From: Collinsella sp. UBA6357 | GTDB lineage: Bacteria > Actinomycetota > Coriobacteriia > Coriobacteriales > Coriobacteriaceae | Direction of reading: 5' to 3' | Assembly: GCA_002437815.1 (NCBI GenBank) | Contig: DJRP01000006.1 | Location: forward strand, 1-64,000 | Length of the DNA: 64,000 nt | Shown: piece after piece, positions 42,458 to 51,392 of the stretch | How the letters are laid out: every line of letters begins with the position of its first letter | Numbering within the stretch: position 1 is the stretch's first letter | Position numbers and translations under genes: made by a program | The notes under the pieces: generated by a model | Told to the model about the DNA's origin: nothing | What the model saw: only the letters and a program-made list of their open reading frames with translations | Databases searched by the model: none

Positions 42458-43564
42458 ATGGCCATCACCATCGATGTCGATACCGCACGTCCCTACCAGG
42501 TGCACGTCGGCACGTTTTTGCTCGAGGAGGCGGGCGCGCTCGTGCGCTCCGCCGCCGGGGGCGAACGTGCCGTCATCGTGACCGACACCAATGTGGGGCC
42601 GCTCTACCAGACCCCGGTCAAGCAGAGCCTCGAGAAGGCGGGCTACACCGTCGACATCTGCACCTTTGAGGCCGGTGAGGCCCACAAGCGCGCCGAGACC
42701 TACGTGGGTATCCTGGAGTTCGTGGCCGAGCACGAGCTCACCCGCTCCGATGTCATCGTGGCGCTCGGCGGCGGCGTGGTGGGCGATGTGGCCGGCTTTG
42801 TGGCCGCCACCTACATGCGCGGATGCCAGTTTGTCCAGATCCCCACGAGCCTGTTGGCCATGGTCGACTCCTCGGTGGGTGGCAAGACCGCCATCGACCT
42901 CGCGGCCGGCAAGAACCTCGCCGGCGCCTTCTGGCAACCGCGCGTGGTCATCGCCGACGTGGGTTGCTTAGCCACGCTTTCGGCCGAACAGTTCGCCGAC
43001 GGCTGCGGCGAGGTCATCAAGCACGCCGTGATCGCCGATCCCGAGCTGTTCGAAGAGCTCGAGAAGACGCCGCTCACCCTTGAGCTGCTCATGAGCGATG
43101 TGGCACGCGTGGCGCTCATCATCGCCCGCAACATCGATATCAAGCGTGCCGTCGTCGTGGCGGACGAGCGCGAGTCCAACCAGCGCAAGCTGCTCAACTT
43201 CGGCCACAGCGCGGGACATGCCGTGGAGGCCTGCGAGCACTTTGAGCTCGGGCACGGCAACTGCGTCTCGATCGGCATGGGCATCATCGCGCGCTCCGCG
43301 GCGCTGCGCGGCATCTGCCCGGCCGAGCTGCCCCAACGCATCGAGGAGCTCTGCCGCCGCCACGGGCTCAAGACGCGATGCGACCTTGCGGCCGACGACA
43401 TCTTTGCCGAGGCCCTGCACGACAAGAAACGCCGCGGCGACACAATCGACCTGGTCATACCGCACGATCTGGGTCGTTGCAGCATCGATACCACCCCGCT
43501 TTCCACGTTTCGCGACATCATCGCCGAAGGTCTCGGCGAGAAGGGAGACCACGCCGCATGCTAG
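42458..43564 (+). CDS. aroB: 3-dehydroquinate synthase (intact copy)
   Basis: NAD- and metal-dependent cyclisation of DAHP to 3-dehydroquinate. The 368 residues show all the key positions: GGGVVGDVAGF (105-114), DSSVGGKTAID with the NAD/substrate lysine, GEVIKHA (E185, K188, H189), NFGHSAGHAVE (H250, H254) and the third metal ligand H266 in ELGHGNCV. The ATG at 42458 lies nine bases after AGGAG. Its last codons overlap the aroA start by seven bases. Compare the degenerate paralogue at 55350-56444. Confidence 0.97.
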   Translation: MAITIDVDTARPYQVHVGTFLLEEAGALVRSAAGGERAVIVTDTNVGPLYQTPVKQSLEKAGYTVDICTFEAGEAHKRAETYVGILEFVAEHELTRSDVIVALGGGVVGDVAGFVAATYMRGCQFVQIPTSLLAMVDSSVGGKTAIDLAAGKNLAGAFWQPRVVIADVGCLATLSAEQFADGCGEVIKHAVIADPELFEELEKTPLTLELLMSDVARVALIIARNIDIKRAVVVADERESNQRKLLNFGHSAGHAVEACEHFELGHGNCVSIGMGIIARSAALRGICPAELPQRIEELCRRHGLKTRCDLAADDIFAEALHDKKRRGDTIDLVIPHDLGRCSIDTTPLSTFRDIIAEGLGEKGDHAAC

Positions 43565-44877
43565 CGCGCATCACGCCCGCCCCGCTCGCGGGCACCGTTC
43601 CTGCCATCGCCTCGAAATCCATGGCGCATCGCCTGATCATCGCCGCGGCCCTGGCCAACGGCGAGACCCACGTCATCTGCAACACCACCTGTGCCGACAT
43701 CGACGCCACCGTGCGTTGCCTGACGGCCCTGGGCGCTCGCATCGAGAACGTCGACGACGGCTACGTGGTGCACCCCACCATGAAGAGTATCGAATTCGGC
43801 CTTTTGCGCGCCCTTGCCGGCGCCACCCTCGACTGTGGCGAGAGCGGCTCCACGCTGCGCTTCATGCTTCCGGTCGCCTGCGCCCTGGGCGCCGACGCGA
43901 CCTTCACCGGACGCGGCAGGCTCGGGCAGCGCCCCCTCTCCCCGCTCTCGGACGAGATCATCGCCGCGGGCTGCACGCTTGAGGGCCTGGGCGATTTTCC
44001 CCTCAAGACCGCAGGTCGCATGCGCCCCGGCACCTTCAAGCTTCCGGGCAACGTGAGCTCCCAATACATATCGGGCCTGCTTTTAGCGGCACCCCTGCTC
44101 TCCGAGCCCTCATGCGTCGAGGTCACCGGACTCATCGAGAGCCGTCCCTACATCAACCTGACCATCCAGGCCATGAAGGCCTTCGGGGTCGAGATCGCGG
44201 TCGAGCGCATCCCCGCCAAGGCGGGCTCCCCCGAGATCACGCGCTTCCGCACCAACGGCGGCAGCTACCGCACCCCGGGAACCGTCTGCGTCGAGGGCGA
44301 TTGGTCCAACGCGGCGTTTTGGCTGTGCGCCGGCGCCCTGGGAGACGACCCGATCACCGTGGACGGCGTGTCGCTCAGCTCCGCGCAGGGCGACCGCAAC
44401 GTGCTCGCGGCGCTCTCCAAGTTCGGCGCCCGGATCGTGCGCTCGACCAACGCCGCCACCGTGCAGTCCGACAAGCTCGTCGGCTTCGAGATGAGCGCCC
44501 ACGACATCCCCGATCTGGTCCCGGTCATCTCGGCCGTGGCGGCGCTTGCCCAGGGCCGCACGCACATCCGCGACTGCGCCCGCTTGCGCATCAAAGAATC
44601 CGACCGCCTGGAGACGACCAGGCGCGAGCTGAGCGCCCTGGGGGCAAAGGTCACCATCGCCGGCGACGACCTGATCATCGACGGCGTGGACGCGCTCACT
44701 GGCGGCGATATCGATGCGCACAACGACCACCGCATCGCTATGATGGCCGCCGTGGCCGCCAGCCGTGCGAGCGGCGAGGTGCGCATCCACGGCGCCGAGG
44801 CCGTCAACAAATCCTATCCCGACTTCTTCGACCACTACCGCCTGCTCGGCGGAACGGTGACGCTCGAGGAGGAATAG
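43558..44877 (+). CDS. aroA: 3-phosphoshikimate 1-carboxyvinyltransferase (EPSP synthase)
   Basis: Joins PEP to shikimate 3-phosphate. It is 439 residues from the ATG at 43558 (GGGAG upstream), which overlaps the aroB stop. Motifs: IASKSMAHRLIIAAALA, DCGESGSTLRFMLP, GNVSSQYISGLLLAAPLL and the C-terminal RIKESDRLETTRREL and DAHNDHRIAMMAAVAA. The first-domain segment is LGQRPL, the usual PEP-binding sequence. Normal length. Confidence 0.97.
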   Translation: MLARITPAPLAGTVPAIASKSMAHRLIIAAALANGETHVICNTTCADIDATVRCLTALGARIENVDDGYVVHPTMKSIEFGLLRALAGATLDCGESGSTLRFMLPVACALGADATFTGRGRLGQRPLSPLSDEIIAAGCTLEGLGDFPLKTAGRMRPGTFKLPGNVSSQYISGLLLAAPLLSEPSCVEVTGLIESRPYINLTIQAMKAFGVEIAVERIPAKAGSPEITRFRTNGGSYRTPGTVCVEGDWSNAAFWLCAGALGDDPITVDGVSLSSAQGDRNVLAALSKFGARIVRSTNAATVQSDKLVGFEMSAHDIPDLVPVISAVAALAQGRTHIRDCARLRIKESDRLETTRRELSALGAKVTIAGDDLIIDGVDALTGGDIDAHNDHRIAMMAAVAASRASGEVRIHGAEAVNKSYPDFFDHYRLLGGTVTLEEE

Positions 44878-44878
44878 C

Positions 44879-46006
44879 ATGGCATCGGTCTTTGGCAACG
44901 TTTTGCACCTGAGCATCTTCGGTCAGTCGCACTCACCGGCGATCGGCTGCTCGCTTGACGGCATTCCCGCCGGCATCCCCGTGGACCAAGAAGCGCTTCA
45001 GCGGTTCCTGGAGCGACGGGCACCAGGACGCGACAAGACGGCCACGAGCCGCCGTGAGGCCGATGCGGCCCATATCATCGCCGGCGTGGCCGAGGGCCAC
45101 ACGACGGGGGCACCGATCGCCGCGATCATCGAGAACACCAACACGCGCTCCAAGGACTACTCGGGCCTCAGGCGCACCCCGCGTCCGGGTCACGCGGACT
45201 ATCCGGCACGCATCAAATATGCCAACTTCCACGACGTGGCCGGCGGAGGACATTTCTCCGGCCGCCTCACAGCTCCCCTGTGCATCGCCGGCGGCATCGC
45301 CCTGCAGGCACTCGAGCAGATGGGCATCAAGATCATGGCCCACGTGGCACAGGTAGGCGGTATATCCGACCTGCCCATGGACGACATGGTCTATCGCGAG
45401 GCCGACCGTGCGGCCATCCTCGCCAACGATCTGCCCTGTATCGACAACGCGGCCGCGGGCCGCATGCGCGAGGAGATCCTCGCCGCGCGCGATGAGCTCG
45501 ACTCGGTCGGCGGAATCGTCGAGTGCGGCATCTATGGACTTCCCGCCGGTATCGGCGACCCGATGTTCGACGGCATGGAGAATCGGATCGCGCATATCGC
45601 CTTTGGGATCCCGGCCGTCAAGGGCGTCGAGTTCGGCATGGGTTTTGCCGTGGCGGCCATGCGCGGCAGCGAGAACAACGACCCCTACCGCATCGACCCC
45701 GAGAACGGCTCGGTGATCGTCGAGTCCAACAACGCCGGCGGCATCCTGGGCGGCATCTCGACCGGGGCGCCCATCATGTGGCGCATGGCGGTCAAGCCCA
45801 CACCCTCGATCGCACGCGAGCAGCAAAGCGTCAACATGGATACCAACGAGAACGCCGAGCTCGAGATTCACGGCAGGCACGATCCCTGCATCGTGCCGCG
45901 CGCCGTGCCTGTCGCCGAGGCGGCCGCAGCGCTGGCTGTGCTCGACGCTTTGCTCGAAGACGGCGCGTATGACATAGAGCGCGCACGCGCCGCGGTGCAT
46001 AACTAG
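44879..46006 (+). CDS. aroC: chorismate synthase
   Basis: FMN-dependent last step to chorismate. The 375-residue protein has FGQSHSPAIGCSLDGIPAGI, RRTPRPGHADYPARIKY, FSGRLTAPLCIAGGIA, GFAVAAMRGSENND and the NNAGGILGGISTGAPI block that binds the cofactor. GAGGAGG lies just before the ATG and within the end of aroA. The cysteine in the N-terminal part (IGCSLDG) matches the usual pattern. Confidence 0.97.
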   Translation: MASVFGNVLHLSIFGQSHSPAIGCSLDGIPAGIPVDQEALQRFLERRAPGRDKTATSRREADAAHIIAGVAEGHTTGAPIAAIIENTNTRSKDYSGLRRTPRPGHADYPARIKYANFHDVAGGGHFSGRLTAPLCIAGGIALQALEQMGIKIMAHVAQVGGISDLPMDDMVYREADRAAILANDLPCIDNAAAGRMREEILAARDELDSVGGIVECGIYGLPAGIGDPMFDGMENRIAHIAFGIPAVKGVEFGMGFAVAAMRGSENNDPYRIDPENGSVIVESNNAGGILGGISTGAPIMWRMAVKPTPSIAREQQSVNMDTNENAELEIHGRHDPCIVPRAVPVAEAAAALAVLDALLEDGAYDIERARAAVHN

Positions 46007-46072
46007 GACGACAGTACGGCCGGTCCGCTACCGCGAAGCCAAAGCATGCCGGCCGAAAGGCATAGGAGAAAC

Positions 46073-47218
46073 ATGGACCTAGGACAGATCAGAACAAAGA
46101 TCGATGAGATAGACTCGGACCTGCTCCGTCGCTTCGTGGAACGTATGGATATCGCAACCGAGGTGGCAAAATCCAAGGTCGAAATGGGCAAGAACGTCTT
46201 CGACCCCACCCGTGAGCGGGCAAAGCTCAAAAATGTCGCGGACCGCGTTCCCGAGCGCTACGAGCAGCAGACCATCACCCTGTGGCGCTTGCTCATGAGC
46301 ATGAGCAAGGCCGAACAGATGCGCTATATCAACGGTCTTAAGGGAACCACGGTCTCCGAACGCGCCCATGCCTCAGTCGTGCCCGTGGACCACCCCTTTC
46401 CCGCCTGCGCCAGCGTGGGCTGCCAGGGGGTCGAGGGTGCCTACAGCCAACTTGCCGCCTGCAAGGCCTTCGATGTGCCCGATATCACGTTCTTCGACAC
46501 CTTCGAGGGCGTGATGAGGGCCGTCGCCGACGGCTTTTGCGAGTTCGGCGTGCTGCCGATCGAAAACTCCACCGCCGGCTCGGTCAACGCCGTCTACGAC
46601 CTGCTCTCCAGCTACGACTTCCATATCGTGCGCTCCGTCCGGCTCAAGATCGACCACAACCTGCTGGCCAAGCCGGGCACCAAACTCGACGATGTGCGCG
46701 AGATCTTCAGCCACAGCCAGGCCATCTCGCAGTGCCAAGGCTATATCGAGCGCCACGGCCTCAAGGCCACCCGATACGCCAACACCGCCATGTCCGCGGA
46801 GTTCGTGTCTAACAGCGAGCGCAACGACGTGGCCGCCATCGCCTCGCGCAGCTGTGCGGAACTCTACGGCCTTACGCTGATCGATCAGGATATCCAGGAT
46901 TCCGACAACAACTACACCCGCTTCGTGGTGATCAGCTCGGAGCCGCGGATCTACCCCGGCGCCGACCGCACCTCGCTCATGTTGACGACCACCAACGAGC
47001 CGGGTGCCCTCTACCGCGTGCTCGAGCGCTTCTATGCCCTTAACATCAATCTCATCAAACTCGAAAGCCGCCCTATCCCCGGCCGCGATTTCGAGTTTAT
47101 GTTCTACTTTGATCTGGACTGCCCCTATGGCAGCAAATCGCTCGACGATCTGCTCGACTCGATCGACGACGTCTGCGAGAGCTTTACCTATTTTGGCAGT
47201 TACACGGAGGTGATTTAG
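46073..47218 (+). CDS. pheA: chorismate mutase / prephenate dehydratase with ACT domain
   Basis: P-protein for phenylalanine synthesis. It is 381 residues from the ATG at 46073 (TAGGAGAAAC upstream). Residues 1-90 are an AroQ-type chorismate mutase (IRTKIDEIDSDLLRRFVERM, ATEVAKSK). About 105-280 is the dehydratase (GCQGVEGAYSQLAA, FGVLPIENSTAGSV, HSQAISQCQGYI). The end is an ACT domain (TTTNEPGALYRVLERFYALNINLIKLESRP) carrying the ESRP site for Phe inhibition. This gene follows aroC after 66 bases, the widest gap in the operon. Confidence 0.96.
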   Translation: MDLGQIRTKIDEIDSDLLRRFVERMDIATEVAKSKVEMGKNVFDPTRERAKLKNVADRVPERYEQQTITLWRLLMSMSKAEQMRYINGLKGTTVSERAHASVVPVDHPFPACASVGCQGVEGAYSQLAACKAFDVPDITFFDTFEGVMRAVADGFCEFGVLPIENSTAGSVNAVYDLLSSYDFHIVRSVRLKIDHNLLAKPGTKLDDVREIFSHSQAISQCQGYIERHGLKATRYANTAMSAEFVSNSERNDVAAIASRSCAELYGLTLIDQDIQDSDNNYTRFVVISSEPRIYPGADRTSLMLTTTNEPGALYRVLERFYALNINLIKLESRPIPGRDFEFMFYFDLDCPYGSKSLDDLLDSIDDVCESFTYFGSYTEVI

Positions 47219-48457
47219 GTGGCAGACCGTCCCTATGGCGTTCTAGGCCGCGTGCTCGGCCACAGCTACACGCCCGTCATCTATCGCGAACTCGCCGGTA
47301 TCGACTACGTGCGTTTCGAGCGCGAACCCGAGCAGCTCGAGGCCTTCATATGTGGCCAGGAATGGGAAGGCACCAACGTGACCATCCCCTACAAGCGCGC
47401 CGTGCTGCCCTACCTCGATGAGCTATCGCCGCTCGCCGAGCGCATGGGCAACGTGAACACCATCACGCGCCTGCCCGATGGGCGCCTGCGCGGCGACAAC
47501 ACCGACTACTTTGGCTTTCGGTGCCTCGTCGAGCAACTTGGCGTGGACGTTGCCGGCAAGAAGGTGCTCGTGCTCGGAGCCTCGGGGGGCGCCGGCACCA
47601 CGGCAAGCATGGTTCTCGAGGACCTGGGCGCCGACGTGGTGCCCGTCGGTCGCCACCGTGCGGTCAATTATGAAAATCTTGCCGATCAGGCAGACGCCGC
47701 CCTGCTCGTCAACTGCACGCCGGCCGGCATGTATCCCCACTGTCCCGACGCCGCCTGCACCCTCGCGGGCCTCGATGCGCTTGCGGGCGTGATCGACATC
47801 GTCTACAACCCCGCCCGCACCGGCATCATGCTCGAAGCCGAATCGAAAGGGATACCGTGCATCGGCGGTCTGCTCATGCTTGTCGCACAGGCGGCCCAGG
47901 CAGTGGAGCGCTATATCGGCAAGCCGGTCGATATCGATCAGGTCATCGATGTCACCGAGCGTCTATCGCGTCGCGAGCAGAATATCGCCCTGATCGGCAT
48001 GCCCGGTTCGGGCAAGACCCGTGTCGGCGAACAGATCGCAGCGCTTACGGGCCGCGAGCACGTGGATCTCGATCGAGCGCTCGAGCAGTCGCTCGGCATG
48101 CCCTGCGCCGATTTTATCGTGCAACGCGGCGAGGAGGCATTCCGGCAAGCCGAGACGGAGGAGCTCTCCAAGATAAGCCGTCGGTCACATCTCGTGCTTT
48201 CGACCGGCGGAGGCGTGGTCACCCGCGATGAGAACTATCCGCTGCTGCACCAGAACAGCCAGATCGTCATGCTCAACCGCAAGCTCGAAGAACTCGCCCA
48301 CAAGGGCCGTCCCATCACGGCCCGCGACGGCATCGATAAGCTCGCCGAGCAGCGCATGCCGCGCTACCACGCCTGGGCAGATCTGGCCATCGATTCGCTC
48401 GACTGCGCCGCCAACACCGCCCAAGCCGTCGTGGACGCCTTGCCGCCGGCGCTCTAG
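47219..48457 (+). CDS. aroE-aroK: shikimate dehydrogenase - shikimate kinase fusion
   Basis: One 412-residue protein with two pathway steps. Residues 1-245 are AroE: the shikimate site at K59 in NVTIPYKR and D96 in GDNTDYFGF, NADP-binding LGASGGAGTTASM, and CTPAGMYP. Residues 253-412 are AroK: Walker A GMPGSGKT (260-267), DLD (283-285), GEEAFRQAE and STGGGVV (about 328-334). There is no stop or frameshift at the joint, so it is a genuine fusion, not an assembly artefact visible in this sequence. It starts with GTG, eight bases after GGAGG. A second, separate aroK is at 56441. Confidence 0.95.
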   Translation: MADRPYGVLGRVLGHSYTPVIYRELAGIDYVRFEREPEQLEAFICGQEWEGTNVTIPYKRAVLPYLDELSPLAERMGNVNTITRLPDGRLRGDNTDYFGFRCLVEQLGVDVAGKKVLVLGASGGAGTTASMVLEDLGADVVPVGRHRAVNYENLADQADAALLVNCTPAGMYPHCPDAACTLAGLDALAGVIDIVYNPARTGIMLEAESKGIPCIGGLLMLVAQAAQAVERYIGKPVDIDQVIDVTERLSRREQNIALIGMPGSGKTRVGEQIAALTGREHVDLDRALEQSLGMPCADFIVQRGEEAFRQAETEELSKISRRSHLVLSTGGGVVTRDENYPLLHQNSQIVMLNRKLEELAHKGRPITARDGIDKLAEQRMPRYHAWADLAIDSLDCAANTAQAVVDALPPAL

Positions 48458-48485
48458 TCATCAGATACAACGCTGAGGAGAACAT

Positions 48486-48923
48486 ATGAAAGCACTGGTC
48501 ATCAACGGACCCAACCTCAACATGCTGGGCATTCGCGAACCCGGCATCTACGGCAGCGACAACTACGAGGCGCTCGTCGCCCGCTGCAAGCAGGCTGGAG
48601 CCGAGCTGGGCTTTGATGAGGTGGAGGTCTTCCAGTCCAATCATGAGGGCTCTATCGTCGATAAGATCCAAGAGGCCTATGGCAACGTCGACGGCATCGT
48701 GATCAACCCCGCCGCCTACACGCATACCAGCGTGGCCATCCTTGACGCCTTGAAAGCGGTCTCGATCCCTGCCGTAGAGGTGCATATCTCTGCCGTTGAG
48801 GAGCGCGAGGACTTCCGTCAGGTCTCCTATGCGCGTCTCGCCTGTTTTGCCACCATCACCGGCGAGGGCCTCGACGGCTACGCTCACGCCCTGCAGCTTC
48901 TAAAGGACAAGCTCGGCGCCTAG
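48486..48923 (+). CDS. aroQ: 3-dehydroquinate dehydratase, type II
   Basis: Dehydrates 3-dehydroquinate to 3-dehydroshikimate. The 145-residue protein has the type II pattern INGPNLNMLGIREPGIYG with the catalytic Tyr in IYG, QSNHEGSIVDKI, INPAAYTHTSVAI with the catalytic His and VEVHISAVEEREDFR. GAGGAGAACAT precedes the ATG. It is the last gene of the aromatic operon; its TAG overlaps the convergent recN stop (CTAG at 48920-48923), and no terminator hairpin lies between them. Confidence 0.97.
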   Translation: MKALVINGPNLNMLGIREPGIYGSDNYEALVARCKQAGAELGFDEVEVFQSNHEGSIVDKIQEAYGNVDGIVINPAAYTHTSVAILDALKAVSIPAVEVHISAVEEREDFRQVSYARLACFATITGEGLDGYAHALQLLKDKLGA

Positions 48924-50542
48924 ATACCGTCGAGCATTTGACGGGCATGGGCAAGCGATGCCTCGGTGAGATCGCCCGAGAGCATACGGGCGATCTCGCT
49001 GACGCGGTCCTCGCCGGTGACCTCGGTCAGATGTGTCTCAGGAACATCGCCCGGCGTCTTTGAGACCATGTAGTGTTTATCGGCGGCAACCGCCACCTGA
49101 GCCAGATGCGTCACGACGATCACCTGATGCGTCTTTGCCAGATCGGCGATCACCGCGCCCAAGGCACGGGCGGTCGAACCTCCCACGCCAGCATCGACCT
49201 CATCGAAGACGAGCGTATCGACATGGTCGGCATTGCCCAACACGACCTTGCATGCAAGCATCACACGCGAAAGCTCACCGCCCGAGGCGATACGGCGCAG
49301 CGGACGCGGCGTCAGACCGGACCCGCTGCGATAGAGCAGCTCATAGGATGAGGGTCCCAGCAGCGTCCATTCGCCGCGCGGCAGGTCGCGAGCATCCCAC
49401 ACGAGCTCGGCTGAGCCCATCTCGAGCCGTGCCATCTGCGCGGCGACCTCTCGACAGAACTGCGGAGCCGCCTCGTTGCGGGTGCGCTTAAGGGCCTTGG
49501 CGGCAGCAAACAGATCGCGCTCCGCGGCAGCCAGCGCCTCTCGGGCCGCCGCAAGCATCTCCGAGCTGTTGTCAACCAGACCGATGAGCTCCCTCGCTTC
49601 TTTGCGACGGGTGAATACATCGTCCATCGTGGGGCCCCACGAACGCAGAAGACCCTTGAGGTCGCGGTAACGATCCTGCATGCGTGCGAGCTCGGCAGGG
49701 TCGAATTCGATGCCGTCACGATATCGGCGCAGCTCGGAGGCACAATCCTCAAGAGATATAACAGCCGATGAGAGTTCGTCGGCAAGATCGCCGAGCTTGC
49801 GGTCGACGCGCGCCATCGACGTCAGAGCCGAAACCGCCTCGTTGATGGCGTCGAGTGCCCCGCCCTCGGCAGCAAGCCCCTCATGAGCCTCCGCGACCGC
49901 ACGAACGAGCTCCTCGGCATGCTCTGACCGGGGCAGCACATCCTCAAGGTGTTCATACTCGCCGGGCTTGGGATCGATCTCATCGATACGCGCCAGGGCA
50001 AAACGCGCCTCCTCGACACGCGAATCCTGCGCCCGCGAAGCGTCTTCAAGCCGCTTGAGCTCCTTAGCCGCCGCGCGCGAGGTCTTGAAGCAGGCCTGAT
50101 AGCGATCGCGGGCTGCCAGGACGGACTCTCCTGCCCAAGCATCGACCATAGAGACATGGTTAACCGGATCGAGTAGCCGCTGATGCTCGTGCTGGCCGCA
50201 CAGATCGACCAAAGGAGCGACGCGACCGGCAAGCTCACGAACACTTGCGATCGATCCATCGATCTTAACGCGCGAACGGCCGTCAGCCGAAAGACGGCGC
50301 TGCACGCAAAAACCGTCTTCATCTTCGGGTCCGGCATAAAGGCGAGCCTCGACCACGGCAGCTGACTCACCCTCGCGAACCGTCGAGGAATCGGCGCGTT
50401 CACCCAAAATGAGCTTGAGTGCCGACAGCAGCGCCGTCTTGCCGGCACCCGTCTCACCCGTCAAGACCGTCAGCCCCGAGCTGGGGACAAGATCGGCATC
50501 GCGGATCAGGGCGATATTGGAAACATGCAGCTCATCGATCAC
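48920..50542 (-). CDS. recN: DNA repair protein RecN
   Basis: SMC-like ATPase in double-strand-break repair. It is 540 residues from a GTG at 50542, overlapping the nadK stop by 11 bases; this start gives the usual IDELHVSNIALI beginning. Walker A is GETGAGKTALLSALKL, long coiled coils occupy about 150-370, and the C-terminal half has the ABC signature ASGGELSRVMLACK, Walker B TLVFDEVDAGVGG and VVTHLAQVA. Last of the efp-asp23-nusB-xseB-tlyA-nadK-recN run. Confidence 0.96.
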   Translation of the reverse strand: MIDELHVSNIALIRDADLVPSSGLTVLTGETGAGKTALLSALKLILGERADSSTVREGESAAVVEARLYAGPEDEDGFCVQRRLSADGRSRVKIDGSIASVRELAGRVAPLVDLCGQHEHQRLLDPVNHVSMVDAWAGESVLAARDRYQACFKTSRAAAKELKRLEDASRAQDSRVEEARFALARIDEIDPKPGEYEHLEDVLPRSEHAEELVRAVAEAHEGLAAEGGALDAINEAVSALTSMARVDRKLGDLADELSSAVISLEDCASELRRYRDGIEFDPAELARMQDRYRDLKGLLRSWGPTMDDVFTRRKEARELIGLVDNSSEMLAAAREALAAAERDLFAAAKALKRTRNEAAPQFCREVAAQMARLEMGSAELVWDARDLPRGEWTLLGPSSYELLYRSGSGLTPRPLRRIASGGELSRVMLACKVVLGNADHVDTLVFDEVDAGVGGSTARALGAVIADLAKTHQVIVVTHLAQVAVAADKHYMVSKTPGDVPETHLTEVTGEDRVSEIARMLSGDLTEASLAHARQMLDGI

Positions 50543-51392
50543 GGCGCACCCCGTAGAACACACGCGAAACAGAATTATAGAAGCTCTCGGGACCGTAATC
50601 GAGCAGCAGGACATCACCGGGGCCGCGACGCACCATAACGCGATCAACGGTGCCGGCACAGGTGACGAACTGCCCATCGATGGCGATTGCGGGAACCGAG
50701 GGACGATCCTGGGACATCCGGATCTCGACCACATCGGAAGGTGAAGTCAGAAAAGCGCGGGCCTGAATCGTATGCGGGGCGATGGGGACGCACACCATAC
50801 CACTGTAATCCGGACTCACGATAGGGCCGCCGGCAGACAGGGCATACCCGGTAGATCCGGTGGCCGTGGACACCACCACGCCGTCACCGCGCAGGCGGTC
50901 GATATGGTGACCCGATACCGACATATCGAACTCGACCATATCGGAAAGCGGGCCGCGCGTCAGCGCCATGTCATTGAGCGCGAACGCGCGCACCATGTCT
51001 TCGGTTCCATCGTCATTGACGGAGACGACGTCGCAGGCGAGCGTCGCACGACGGCTCACATGCAGCTCACCGGCGAGAGCATCGGACACCACCGAGAGCA
51101 CATCGCGCTCCTCGGGACTGGCAGCCGTCAAGAAGCCCAGGTGCCCATAGCTCAGCCCCAGGATAGGAATCTCACGGTAGTTGACGATACGGGCCGCGCG
51201 CAAAAGGGTCCCATCTCCGCCGAGCGTGATCACCAGGTCGCAGCCCTCGATATCGGGAGATGTCTGGATCTGGGAGCGTTGGTCGGCAGCCCATACCACC
51301 TCATAGCCCTGGCGCGAAAGCCAGAGCTCGAGCATCAAGCCGCTCTCGACAGCCTCTCGCTTGTAATAGTTGGGAACGAGAAAGACCTTCAT
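50532..51392 (-). CDS. nadK: NAD kinase
   Basis: Phosphorylates NAD to NADP. The 286-residue protein has the GGDGTLLRAAR motif, a NDMALTRG block (substrate-binding Asn), and STATGSTGYALSAGGPIVSP. It starts in a 4-base ATGA overlap with tlyA. The tlyA-nadK-recN order is conserved in Firmicutes and Actinobacteria. Confidence 0.97.
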   Translation of the reverse strand: MKVFLVPNYYKREAVESGLMLELWLSRQGYEVVWAADQRSQIQTSPDIEGCDLVITLGGDGTLLRAARIVNYREIPILGLSYGHLGFLTAASPEERDVLSVVSDALAGELHVSRRATLACDVVSVNDDGTEDMVRAFALNDMALTRGPLSDMVEFDMSVSGHHIDRLRGDGVVVSTATGSTGYALSAGGPIVSPDYSGMVCVPIAPHTIQARAFLTSPSDVVEIRMSQDRPSVPAIAIDGQFVTCAGTVDRVMVRRGPGDVLLLDYGPESFYNSVSRVFYGVRRDR

